Assembly (NCBI RefSeq): GCF_004341035.1
Contig: NZ_SLXK01000044.1
Coordinates: forward strand, 1-35,051
Source of the DNA: Scopulibacillus darangshiensis
GTDB taxonomy: Bacteria; Bacillota; Bacilli; Bacillales; Sporolactobacillaceae
Direction of reading: 5' to 3'
DNA length: 35,051 nt
A program made the translations under genes and the position numbers. A model generated the notes under the pieces. The model was not told where the DNA came from, did no database searches, and saw nothing but the letters and a program-made list of their open reading frames with translations. Positions 24,643 to 33,045 of the stretch are shown piece after piece (position 1 is the first letter of the stretch; each line of letters opens with the position of its first letter).

Positions 24643-25551
24643 CTAAATAAATTGTATACCAATAAGCACAAGCGGTAAGGTTACAAGACTTAAAACAGTG
24701 CTGACAAGTGTTGCACTTGAAACAAACTCCGGCTCGGTCTGATACTGCAAGGCATACATCGTTGTATTAGCGGCAGTGGGCATTGCAGCCATCAGAATCA
24801 TGATTTTTTGCAGCAAATCATCGATTGGCAAAATGAAAGCCAATAATAAAGCAATAGCTGGAGACAAAAGTAGTTTAATAACTAATGAAAGGGATATTTT
24901 ATGAATGGCTAACTTTTTTATCGATATATTTGCCAGCTGCATGCCTAAAACAATCATTATCGTTGGGATTGCGGCATCTCCAACCATTGCAACAGCATCC
25001 ATTATGGTATGATTGACTTCAATATGAAACCATTGAAACAACGCTCCCGCCAAAGCACCATAGGCGATTGGCATTCGCAAGACGGCGCCCAAAGACGCCT
25101 TTAGACCATCATTATTCGGGCTTCCTTTTGCCGCATAATAGATCCCAACCGTACACATTAGAAGCGACTGAATGACCATAAGGATGATGGCATAATGCAA
25201 CCCTTCTTTGCCGAACACAAACAATACGAGCGGTGTGCCGTAGTTCCCATTATTCATAAATGCTGATGCTAAAATCATGCCGCATGTTTCCTTTTTTGAA
25301 AATCCCCTTATAGCACTGACAATATGGACGATCCCTATCAAACTAAAACAAAGAACTATCGTGTAAATAAGCAAATAACCATATGTCACATTAAATTTTG
25401 ACTCATAGAAGGTATGAAATGCCAGGAAAGGCGTCATTAAATACAATGCCATTGTTGATAATGTCTTCGTGTCAAAGCCAATGGTTTTCTGCCCGACATA
25501 TCCTATGCCAAATATTCCGAATATCGGCAACAGGATTTCCAAAAACGCCAT
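24643..25551 (-). CDS. AEC-family transporter (auxin efflux carrier / malate permease type)
   Basis: About 302 aa with ten or so hydrophobic segments in two repeats. Family features are FLEILLPIFGIFGIGYVGQK at the N-terminus and ASAFMNNGNYGTPLVLFVFG in the middle. The C-terminal part has LLLAFILPIDDLL and AAMPTAANTTMYALQY. I prefer the ATG at 25551 (GGGTG 6 bases upstream); a GTG at 25569 would add six residues. AEC proteins in Firmicutes often carry malate or other organic acids. It lies next to the TRAP/CoA-ligase operon but on a separate transcript, so a shared substrate is possible but unproven. Confidence 0.9.
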   Translation of the reverse strand: MAFLEILLPIFGIFGIGYVGQKTIGFDTKTLSTMALYLMTPFLAFHTFYESKFNVTYGYLLIYTIVLCFSLIGIVHIVSAIRGFSKKETCGMILASAFMNNGNYGTPLVLFVFGKEGLHYAIILMVIQSLLMCTVGIYYAAKGSPNNDGLKASLGAVLRMPIAYGALAGALFQWFHIEVNHTIMDAVAMVGDAAIPTIMIVLGMQLANISIKKLAIHKISLSLVIKLLLSPAIALLLAFILPIDDLLQKIMILMAAMPTAANTTMYALQYQTEPEFVSSATLVSTVLSLVTLPLVLIGIQFI

Positions 25552-25578
25552 ATGCGTCACCCAATCCACGTAGTATAA

Positions 25579-25607
25579 ATCCTAGCCTATCAAACTCATG
25601 AATTCAA
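25579..25607 (-). promoter_or_regulatory. Candidate promoter of the AEC carrier gene
   Basis: On the minus strand TTGAAT (25602-25607), 17-base spacer, TAGGAT (25579-25584). Located about 28 bases before the chosen start. Confidence 0.4.
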
Positions 25608-25727
25608 AACAACAAACTTGACCGGCAAAGTTAAGCCCTTTCGCCTAATGTGGAATAGAATAGAATTAATTATATAAAAAGGTATATTTAAGTAAAAACA
25701 GGAATAGCTAACCCCCAATTGAATGTG

Positions 25728-26792
25728 TTATTCCATACTGACATGGACCTGAAAATTCACTTTTAATTTAGGATAATATTTTCCTCTCCAGTTTTTTAAA
25801 TCGTCATAAGGGATCTGATCACGGAAATATTGACCAAATCCGAAGATATCGGTATTGCTTTTTTGGGCTTGTTTAAATATGTGGTAAAACTGTTTTTGAG
25901 TAAGCTTTTCTAGCCTTTCTCTTATCTGGTTATTCGTGATATCTGCTTTTCTTTCCAAAATGTCAATTTTTAAGTTCAAATCGCTATATACCAGCGGCTT
26001 ATTATTTTTCATAACCGTTTTATTTTCAATTGTGCTTTTTGTTACCATAACACTTGCAAAACCCACACTCTCTATCTTGCCTTTTGCACTTTTGTTTTGG
26101 AACAAGTTAATTAATTGGTTTTCATTTGGACTGATTCTTTGAGTGATTTTTCCCTTTTTTAGAACGGCAGCGCCTTTATAATTTAATACAGTATCTTTTC
26201 CAGAATCAACAACCGGAATGGTTATATCTTCAGTATATGAAAATAAACTGCGATACACTTCCCAAATAGGAGCGCTTGAAATCTCGGGTGCCCAGCCAGC
26301 TCCTTTGTTAAAAAAATCGTATAAAGAAGTGGAATCGACCCCTAATTTATCGTTAATATTCGACAACAATTTCTCAATATGGTCATTTGTAATGGCCAAC
26401 ATTGCTTTCATGGGGATTTCCTTAGAGTCCATCAAAAATTTTATAAGTTGCCTTAATTCCTTTTGGTTTTTTGTTAAATTCTTTTGTATAACAATCAATC
26501 GTACATGTGAGTAATCCACTGCATCTTCAGAGTTTGTCTTTATTTGCCCAAGTGCACTGGAAAAGCTCTCACCTTTGCTTGTGACGATTCTTGACATTGG
26601 ACCGCTCTGCGTTTGGCCACTTAATTTCGGTATTGGAATTTGCGCGGTCACCTTATATTCATTATTGTCTGCTTTGGCAATACCTATGACCAGAGGAAGG
26701 TTCCTCTGATCAATATCTTTAATATCCCAACATCCGCTAAGAAAGGTTAACAAAAACATAGCCGTAATCAACGTTTTATTAACCCTTTTCAT
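25728..26792 (-). CDS. gerC: Ger(x)C-family spore germination lipoprotein
   Basis: 354 aa. The lipoprotein signal ends in the lipobox LSGC (lipidated C21), followed by the family hallmark CWDIKDIDQRNLPLVIGI. The remainder has the three-domain GerC layout, ending with FGQYFRDQIPYDDLKNW and KLKVNFQVHVSM. It is the C subunit of a GerA-type nutrient germinant receptor in the spore inner membrane. It overlaps gerB by 14 bases, and the order gerA-gerB-gerC is standard. The specific paralogue and germinant cannot be told. Confidence 0.93.
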   Translation of the reverse strand: MKRVNKTLITAMFLLTFLSGCWDIKDIDQRNLPLVIGIAKADNNEYKVTAQIPIPKLSGQTQSGPMSRIVTSKGESFSSALGQIKTNSEDAVDYSHVRLIVIQKNLTKNQKELRQLIKFLMDSKEIPMKAMLAITNDHIEKLLSNINDKLGVDSTSLYDFFNKGAGWAPEISSAPIWEVYRSLFSYTEDITIPVVDSGKDTVLNYKGAAVLKKGKITQRISPNENQLINLFQNKSAKGKIESVGFASVMVTKSTIENKTVMKNNKPLVYSDLNLKIDILERKADITNNQIRERLEKLTQKQFYHIFKQAQKSNTDIFGFGQYFRDQIPYDDLKNWRGKYYPKLKVNFQVHVSME

Positions 26793-27861
26793 AAGACACC
26801 CTGCCTCTTTTCATTACAAAGCCACAAATCAAAGTAGAAAATGGAATGACAATCATAAAATACACCTGAGCGCCTGCACTCCATAAAAACCATTTATCTG
26901 TCCAAGACCGGCTTGGAACAAATAATGCAAAAATAAATGCGATAATGGAAAAGACAATAATCCAATAAGAGGTTTTTACTTTTTTCCATTTCAACATTTT
27001 GTGCATGATTCTTCCAATCATCCAAAGTAAAACGGCATTCAGTATGACCGTAAATCCGATCAGTGATAACGCCAAGAAGATCGTTTGTTGATTAAATATA
27101 AACCATCTGATGTCAACTGAACTTATTGCTCTTATCATCGAGAAAGGCAATGTCATGACCGCCTCTTGGCCAAATATAAAAAGCGGGATATACACGACGG
27201 AAAGAAAGGAAATCATCACACAAACCCATGCTAAAAAAATAAAACCAAATGTTAATTTGGTTTTATAGGCCATGAACCCCAAAGGTAAGAACGCCGCAAA
27301 GCCCATCAGATAGAAGAATTTTTTCTCCATTAAAAAGTCGAAAGATGAGTGCCAAACTGGCGTTGCGTTATGCCAATCAAAATTTATCAAAGAGGACAAT
27401 ATGACAAACAGCATCAAGGGAATAACTATAAGGAAAATAAAAACGGATGAACGCAGAATTGTACCTAAGCCATTTAAAGCGATATAAGTCGTAATAAAAA
27501 AAAGAAGCACCAATACTGGCCAGTAGGGTGTACGCGACAAAAAGACCGAAATAATAACCTCAGTATGCAAACGGATATCATATGCAATGAGCGCGGTTAA
27601 GGAGATGACAAATGGTATAAGGATAATAAATGCAATCAATTTTCCCGCTTTTAAATAAATATCAATGACATCCTGCCCGGGAAAGTAACTTAATCCTTTA
27701 ATGTAGATCCATATTAAAGTCAATTGAAGCAAACCCTGGCAAAGAACCACTTCCCAGTGTCCGGTATTCGTCAACTGAAAGATAAGGTCAGGATAAATCG
27801 TATGATTTAAACCTATATATAGGATGATAAAAACAAATCCTATCTGCAGTCTATGACTCAT
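26779..27861 (-). CDS. gerB: GerB-type spore germination receptor subunit (amino acid permease-like)
   Basis: 360 aa with about ten transmembrane segments, of the GerAB/ArcD/ProY family in the APC superfamily. The N-terminal IGFVFIILYIGLNHTIYPDL and the WVCVMISFLSVVYIPLFIFG region are typical. GerB subunits are thought to bind the germinant. It overlaps gerA by 11 bases and gerC by 14, indicating translational coupling and a 1:1:1 complex. Confidence 0.92.
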   Translation of the reverse strand: MSHRLQIGFVFIILYIGLNHTIYPDLIFQLTNTGHWEVVLCQGLLQLTLIWIYIKGLSYFPGQDVIDIYLKAGKLIAFIILIPFVISLTALIAYDIRLHTEVIISVFLSRTPYWPVLVLLFFITTYIALNGLGTILRSSVFIFLIVIPLMLFVILSSLINFDWHNATPVWHSSFDFLMEKKFFYLMGFAAFLPLGFMAYKTKLTFGFIFLAWVCVMISFLSVVYIPLFIFGQEAVMTLPFSMIRAISSVDIRWFIFNQQTIFLALSLIGFTVILNAVLLWMIGRIMHKMLKWKKVKTSYWIIVFSIIAFIFALFVPSRSWTDKWFLWSAGAQVYFMIVIPFSTLICGFVMKRGRVSYEKG

Positions 27862-29170
27862 TTTGCGTCCCCCTTTCTCTTATGCGAAACGCTGTATACG
27901 GGATACCATTTGAAGTTAAACTCGCCAAATAGACGATGGTAAAAAGAAACCCGATAAAAACACCTAAAACGCCATAAATGGAGGCTAAAATTAAAATTGG
28001 GTATCTCAACAGGCGGATGTACAAGGAATTTTGTATTCCTGAAACCACGGAACCCGAAATGACAATGGCAGTGACTACAATCACCAATAACGGACTGACT
28101 AATTTCGCCTGCACCATCGCCTGGCCCAGTATAATTCCCCCAACCATTGTAATGGTAGGACCGACGCTTTTGGGAAGCCTCACAATCGCTTCAAGTGTTA
28201 AATCGACGAGAACGACCATGATCATCGTTTCAAGCAATGCCGGAAATGGAATACCCCGCCTGCTTTCTGAAACAAATAAGGCAAGGTCTATTTTTAATAT
28301 CTCAGGATTGACTGATACGATTGCAACATATAAAGCGGGAAGTAAGACGTTGATGACAGCCCCAACCACTCTTAGTGTTCGAAGTGCATATGCCAATAGT
28401 GATGGATAATTGCGATCACTTGCAATACAAAACATATCCAATAGAAGATTAGGGAAAACAAGCGCAAAAGGGTAATTATCCAAAAGAAGCACAACCCTGT
28501 TCTTTTTTAATAGATGGGTGACCTCACTCGGAAGTTCTGTCAGAAACACATGACTAACGATACTGCTGCGCTGACCAAAATATTTATTGAGATCATCAAC
28601 CGTTTCAATATCTGTGTCTATTTGTTTTATCTGCTTGTTAATCTTCTTGATTAATGTGTCCGGAGCCCTTCCCTTGATATAAAGCATTGACAGTTTTCGG
28701 CTTGCGAGTTTTCCGACTTCATGGGAAGAATGACACAGACGTTCTGTATCAAGCCTTTTTCGGATTAACCCTATATTCGTTTTAATGTCCTCGACAAAAG
28801 CATCTAATGGACCTTGAAGGGGGCTTTCACTTTGGGGTTTATCAATGTTTCTTCTAAGATTTCGGGAGACAGGGTCCACTATGGCGTTTCGTTTCCCGTT
28901 CCCTAATACGATCACCAATTTACCTTCTAATATAGCTTTTATTAATTTCTCTGTATCAACATCAAGCTGGTCACTAAGATTTATAAAAAGCTCATTGACC
29001 GAGGAAGAGGATGCTGCTACTTGCCGTACATATAAATTTGATTTGGCTAAATCAATAAGCGTATTAAATCCCATAAGGTAAAATGGCATTTTATCTTTTT
29101 GCTCTTCCTCGAAGAAAAAGTCATCATGTCTAGAAAACCTGGCCTGTATTTCCTTAACCACATTCACCAT
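27851..29170 (-). CDS. gerA: GerA-type spore germination receptor subunit
   Basis: About 439 aa, somewhat shorter than the 480-500 aa common for GerAA. The N-terminal soluble domain (about 1-230) has DLAKSNLYVRQVAASSSSVN and DTLIKKINKQIKQID. The C-terminal membrane domain has the family segments ESRRGIPFPALLETMIMV, LTLEAIVRLPKSVGPTITMV and GGIILGQAMVQAKLVSPLL. I start at the ATG at 29170 because GAGGAG lies 7 bases upstream; the longer frame from 29185 would begin inside that ribosome site. It is the first gene of the ger operon and divergent from the CBO0543-family gene. Confidence 0.93.
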   Translation of the reverse strand: MVNVVKEIQARFSRHDDFFFEEEQKDKMPFYLMGFNTLIDLAKSNLYVRQVAASSSSVNELFINLSDQLDVDTEKLIKAILEGKLVIVLGNGKRNAIVDPVSRNLRRNIDKPQSESPLQGPLDAFVEDIKTNIGLIRKRLDTERLCHSSHEVGKLASRKLSMLYIKGRAPDTLIKKINKQIKQIDTDIETVDDLNKYFGQRSSIVSHVFLTELPSEVTHLLKKNRVVLLLDNYPFALVFPNLLLDMFCIASDRNYPSLLAYALRTLRVVGAVINVLLPALYVAIVSVNPEILKIDLALFVSESRRGIPFPALLETMIMVVLVDLTLEAIVRLPKSVGPTITMVGGIILGQAMVQAKLVSPLLVIVVTAIVISGSVVSGIQNSLYIRLLRYPILILASIYGVLGVFIGFLFTIVYLASLTSNGIPYTAFRIRERGTQNES

Positions 29171-29329
29171 TAGAATGCTCCTCAAAAACGATCTAACGTT
29201 ATTGTTACACGCAAATAAGTTTTTATTCTAATTGGCCATGTCCATATGGAGGAAGAGAATAATTGTTAATTAATTGGAAATAATAATACCCTTGATCAAA
29301 TAATCATTTGGAAAGAAGAGGGAAAGTCA

Positions 29330-29836
29330 ATTCAAATCCTAGGGTTATTTTTATATGTTGTTGCTGCTTGGCGGTGGGGGGATTGGAGGAATTGGGAAAA
29401 GTACCAATCGACCATTCTCTATAAGATTGTTGGTGCATTACTATATGAAGTTTTGACCTATAACTATCCTTTATGGGAATTTAGGGGTTCTTTCCTGCAA
29501 TCTCATACATTAGTTAGCCTTGCTATTACATTTATAGGATTTCCGTGTACGGTTCTAATATTTCTTACCTTTTACCCTGACTCAAAAATAAAACAATTTT
29601 TTTATCTTCTTTTTTGGGTAATGTTAAACTCAGCAATGGAGTTATTTTACCACCTAATTGGTTTATTTAAATATGATAATGGGTGGAATTTTTGGTGGTC
29701 TATTTTATTCAATTGTATTATGTTCCCTATGTTAATTTTGCATCATAAGAAACCCTTAATGGCATATATAATCTCTGTACCGATAGTTATTTTAATTTTA
29801 CTATTCTTTAATGTTCCTATTAATAAAATGAAATGA
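29330..29836 (+). CDS. CBO0543-family membrane protein, apparently without a standard start codon
   Basis: The frame is open from the TAA at 29267 to 29836 and encodes a typical CBO0543-family protein. It reads FLYVVAAWRWGDWRNWEKY, then LLYEVLTYNYPLWEF, and later NGWNFWWSILFNCIMFPMLI followed by LHHKKP, with about four membrane segments. There is no in-frame ATG, GTG or TTG before the TTG at 29453, which would remove the conserved WRWGDWRNW segment. An ATT at 29330 lies 7 bases after GAAGAGGG and would give about 168 aa, the normal family length. So either a rare ATT start is used or the start codon has been lost and the gene is decaying. The function of the family is not known to me; it is common in spore formers. 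Confidence 0.7.
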   Translation: MQILGLFLYVVAAWRWGDWRNWEKYQSTILYKIVGALLYEVLTYNYPLWEFRGSFLQSHTLVSLAITFIGFPCTVLIFLTFYPDSKIKQFFYLLFWVMLNSAMELFYHLIGLFKYDNGWNFWWSILFNCIMFPMLILHHKKPLMAYIISVPIVILILLFFNVPINKMK

Positions 29837-29948
29837 CCCGAGAACATGAGAAGATATAATCAGCGGCATGGGCACCTTCTAAGGATAGGAAAGATGTATA
29901 AGAGCATTTATGTTATGAATTAAGCCTGCCCCATTTTTTGATGTGAAA

Positions 29949-30005
29949 AATGAAGCGATGAAAGACCCCCCTGGTTATATTAATGAGGGATTGCATCGCT
30001 TTATT
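29949..30005. terminator. Large hairpin between convergent genes, probable bidirectional terminator
   Basis: AATGAAGCGATG (29949-29960) pairs with CATCGCTTTATT (29994-30005) through 12 positions with one G-U, enclosing a 33-base loop that itself contains a C run and GAGGG. A T-rich stretch follows on both strands (TTTTGAG on plus, CATTTTTCAC on minus). It lies between the CBO0543-family gene and the sarcosine oxidase-like gene. Confidence 0.55.
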
Positions 30006-30101
30006 TTGAGAAATTGATTAAAAAGAGATCACAATTTAAGTTTCAACTTTTACGGTATGCCTTTCTTATTCATACGTTTCCAGGCATTGCTCGTTTGCAG
30101 G

Positions 30102-31250
30102 TCAGCATTTTTCACACCTCAAAATGCCTCGCGAAAGAGAAAAAGGAGATAAATCATGCTCAGTTCGTCCGGTTAGGCATAGGTCGCTTAAAATTTCTCC
30201 AACGACACTGCAAAACTTAAAGCCATGCCCTGAGAAACCGCCTGCTATGGCAACATGCGGATATTCAGGATGACTGTCGATAATAAAATCTTCATCAGGT
30301 GTTCTCGTGTACATGCACACCTTTCCCTGCTTTAATCTCCCGGCTGCTCTTGGCATATAGTTATTCAGAAAACGTCTGAGATCTTCTTCATCAGAATGAT
30401 GCGCCCCAAATTCCCTATTAATTTTATTAGGATCAACGAATTGGCCTGCATCATGGCGGCCAATTTTTACCCCGCTCCCGCCGAAGCTTGGTGTTCCGTA
30501 GAATAATTGATTGTTAAGGTCAAAAGAAAACGCCGGGAAACGGGCGTCATTATATAAGCCGTCGTCAGACTCAAACCAGCCCAGCACCTTTCTAACCGGC
30601 TGCAAAGCCAATTTAATATCCTTAAGGAGCTCACCGGTCCACGCACCTGCCGTGATGATAAGTTTATCCGCATAATAATCTTTGTCTTTTGTTTGCACCT
30701 TTACACCGTTGCTATAGCAGGAAATCGTTTCAACAGGAGTATGTGTCATTAAATCGGCACTATAATCAAAAGCAAGTTTTCGATAAGCTTTGATACATTG
30801 TTCGCTGAATAAAACACCAGAGGTTGTTTCCAAGCAGCCAAGAGTGCCTTCAGGGAGCGAAAGTCCAGGCCATTCTTTATGAATGTCGTCACGGCCCATA
30901 ATCTCAATCGGCAGGGCATATGTCTTAGCACTGTGGATCGTTTCTTTTATAAAAGAGGACTCCGAATGTCCAGCACAGAGAACCCCCGTCTTAGAAAATA
31001 AATGTTCCCCGCTTTCCTTCTCTAATTCATGCCATAATTCCTGGGCTCTTATGGCCAATGGCACATAATGTTCCCCTTCCCCATAAGCATGGCGAATGGT
31101 TCGGGTTTCACCATGGTGACTGCCGCGATCGTGCGGAGGATCATTTGCATCGATAAGCAACGTGCTAACTCCCCTTTTTGCAAGAAAATATCCTGTCGCC
31201 ATTCCCATTGAACCTGCTCCAACAATAATCACTTCATACTGCTTTTTCAT
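30102..31250 (-). CDS. Monomeric sarcosine oxidase / N-methyl amino acid oxidase (FAD)
   Basis: 382 aa, close to the 387-390 aa of Bacillus monomeric sarcosine oxidase. The FAD dinucleotide motif is VIIVGAGSMGMATGYFLAKRG (split over residues 7-27). The active-site segment is SHHGETRTIRHAYGEG (44-59). Cys312 in GKVCMYTRTPDE matches the cysteine that binds FAD covalently, and the GFSGHGFKF segment (338-346) contains the oxygen-activating Lys. It oxidatively demethylates sarcosine or a related N-methyl amino acid to glycine, formaldehyde and peroxide. The tail (LSRGILRCEKC) is short and cysteine-containing. It is divergent from the MFS/ammonia-lyase pair across about 400 bases, which suggests but does not prove a shared methylated-amine role. 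Confidence 0.9.
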   Translation of the reverse strand: MKKQYEVIIVGAGSMGMATGYFLAKRGVSTLLIDANDPPHDRGSHHGETRTIRHAYGEGEHYVPLAIRAQELWHELEKESGEHLFSKTGVLCAGHSESSFIKETIHSAKTYALPIEIMGRDDIHKEWPGLSLPEGTLGCLETTSGVLFSEQCIKAYRKLAFDYSADLMTHTPVETISCYSNGVKVQTKDKDYYADKLIITAGAWTGELLKDIKLALQPVRKVLGWFESDDGLYNDARFPAFSFDLNNQLFYGTPSFGGSGVKIGRHDAGQFVDPNKINREFGAHHSDEEDLRRFLNNYMPRAAGRLKQGKVCMYTRTPDEDFIIDSHPEYPHVAIAGGFSGHGFKFCSVVGEILSDLCLTGRTEHDLSPFSLSRGILRCEKC

Positions 31251-31650
31251 ATGATCGCCTCTTTCACGAAAGGAAATAATCCTGATCTTACTTTAAAATA
31301 CAATCTATCATATTATTAGATCTTTTCAAAGCTTAGCAAAATTGCAATATGCAAACTTTTCAAAGTTCCTATCACAAGAATAAAGTATGATTTCGAAAAT
31401 AAAGTAGGGTTTTGGACTTTAGTTCTTTACTACAATGTTTGTTTAAAGCAGTTTTGTATTGAAATTCAAAAATAAATGGCCTATATCTTTTAAATCTCAC
31501 AAATTAAAATATAATTTAGAAATCAAAATCAAGAGGCGTTTTGCATTCCAATCATAAAATAATTGGAACCGCTTACTTCCCTCACTAATGATTTTTCAGT
31601 GGTTTCGATAGTTATTCCGAATGTAAAATAATGAAATGGAGGGAAGACAC
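31251..31650. promoter_or_regulatory. Divergent AT-rich regulatory region
   Basis: No gene seen in about 400 bases. Two copies of CTTTTCAAAG (31322-31331 and 31356-31365), 34 bases apart, flank the inverted repeat TTGCAATATGCAA (31342-31354). A possible plus-strand promoter is TTGAAA (31459-31464), 17 bases, TATATC (31482-31487). This is a plausible regulator-binding zone for the oxidase and the transporter operon. Confidence 0.4.
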
Positions 31651-33030
31651 ATGACCGGGACAATAAAGATCGATAATGCTCCGTTAAACAAATTCCATCT
31701 GAAGATTACGGCCTTCACGTTTGGTTCGAACTTCTCTGACGGGTACGCTCTTGGGATCATTGGGATGGCTCTTACATTAATTGGGCCGCAAATGGAGCTT
31801 GGCACTGTGTGGCAAGGCCTAATTGGCAGCTCTGCATTAATCGGGCTTTTTGTCGGATCATTATTATTAGGGTGGTTAGGCGACCGAATAGGCAGACAAA
31901 AAGTGTACCTTCTGGATTTTTTATTAATCGCGGTTGCCTCGTTTCTGCAATTCTTTGTCGATGGGCCGCTAGCGTTATTTATTCTGCGCTTATTGATCGG
32001 TTTCGGCATTGGGGCAGATTATGCGATCGGACCGACGCTGCTTTCTGAATTTGTTCCAAAAAAATATCGGGGAAGTCTGCTAGCCTCTCTAACTGTCATG
32101 TGGACTGTTGGCTATGTCGTAGCTTATTTCGTTGGTATTCTATTAGAAAAAGCTGGGCCTGACTCATGGCGCTGGATGCTCGCCAGCGGCGCTATTCCGG
32201 CAGTCATCGTTCTATTATTGCGGATAGGGACACCCGAATCGCCAAGATGGCTGATCAGCAAGGGGCGAATAGAAGAAGCCCGCCAAATTGTAAAAAGGTT
32301 TATCGGTCCTAATGTAGATATTAGTGACCTTATAGCGGATGGTCAAAGTGAACAACATTCAACTAGTTTTATGATGCTTTTTAAGAAAAAACACCGGACA
32401 CGCACGGCTTTTGGCTGTTTATTTTACTTCTGTCAAGTTCTGCCTTACTTTGCGATCTACACCTTTCTGCCGCTTATTTTTAAAGCCATGGGCGTTAAAG
32501 ATGACATCTTGGGAAATATTTTATTGAATATATTCCTGCTGATAGGCGCCATATTGAGCCTTTGGTTTATCAATAAACTGTCTCGCAGAACATTTACGAT
32601 TGGGTCATTTTTAACTCTTACCGTTTCTTTGCTTTTGCTTGGCATTTGGCCTCATGGACCCTTTATCTTGGTCATGCTGTTCTTTGCTGTATTCACTTTG
32701 GTTATGTCAGGGTTTTCAAATATAGCCCAAGTCTATCCAGCGGAACTATTCCCAACGGAAATCCGCGGATCAGGAGTCGGATTGACCAATGGTGTAAGCC
32801 GGATCGGTTCTGCGATCGGAACCTTCCTTCTGCCAATAAGTTTGGCATCTCTTGGACTCGGTCCCTCTATGATTGGATTGGCTGTGGTCTTATTAATTGG
32901 CGCTGTTATATCCATTGCCTGGGCACCGGAAACAAAAGATCTTTCTCTTGATGAAGCCAGTCAGACTCCCGAGTCATCATCGCAAGACGTTGTGTCATCA
33001 TCACCAAGGAAAAAGATGTCATCACACTAA
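31651..33030 (+). CDS. MFS transporter (sugar-porter/NiaP-like), candidate importer for the lyase substrate
   Basis: About 459 aa, 12 transmembrane segments. The loop 2-3 signature GWLGDRIGRQKVYLLD and the loop 6-7 segment GTPESPRWLISKGRIEEA are typical of the sugar-porter and metabolite:H+ symporter groups. The second-half signature is YPAELFPTEIRGSGVG. The ATG at 31651 is chosen because GGAGGG lies 8 bases upstream; the ATG at 31636 overlaps that ribosome site. It is 15 bases before the ammonia-lyase homologue and surely co-transcribed, so it should carry that enzyme's substrate. If the lyase is an ergothionase, this would be an ergothioneine importer (inference). The C-terminal tail is Ser-rich. 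Confidence 0.88.
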   Translation: MTGTIKIDNAPLNKFHLKITAFTFGSNFSDGYALGIIGMALTLIGPQMELGTVWQGLIGSSALIGLFVGSLLLGWLGDRIGRQKVYLLDFLLIAVASFLQFFVDGPLALFILRLLIGFGIGADYAIGPTLLSEFVPKKYRGSLLASLTVMWTVGYVVAYFVGILLEKAGPDSWRWMLASGAIPAVIVLLLRIGTPESPRWLISKGRIEEARQIVKRFIGPNVDISDLIADGQSEQHSTSFMMLFKKKHRTRTAFGCLFYFCQVLPYFAIYTFLPLIFKAMGVKDDILGNILLNIFLLIGAILSLWFINKLSRRTFTIGSFLTLTVSLLLLGIWPHGPFILVMLFFAVFTLVMSGFSNIAQVYPAELFPTEIRGSGVGLTNGVSRIGSAIGTFLLPISLASLGLGPSMIGLAVVLLIGAVISIAWAPETKDLSLDEASQTPESSSQDVVSSSPRKKMSSH

Positions 33031-33045
33031 TGGGGGATTTGAAAC

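Noticed and set aside
27978-28409. 143-codon plus-strand frame antisense to gerA
   Set aside because: Shadow frame inside a clear gerA coding sequence, with no family resemblance.
29186-29260. Sigma-G promoter for the ger operon
   Set aside because: A GAATA and a CAATAAC-like element exist, but spacing (19) and the -10 match are too poor to call.
31501-31580. Sigma-54 promoter in front of the MFS gene
   Set aside because: GGCGTTTTGC has only six bases between GG and GC instead of the required ten.
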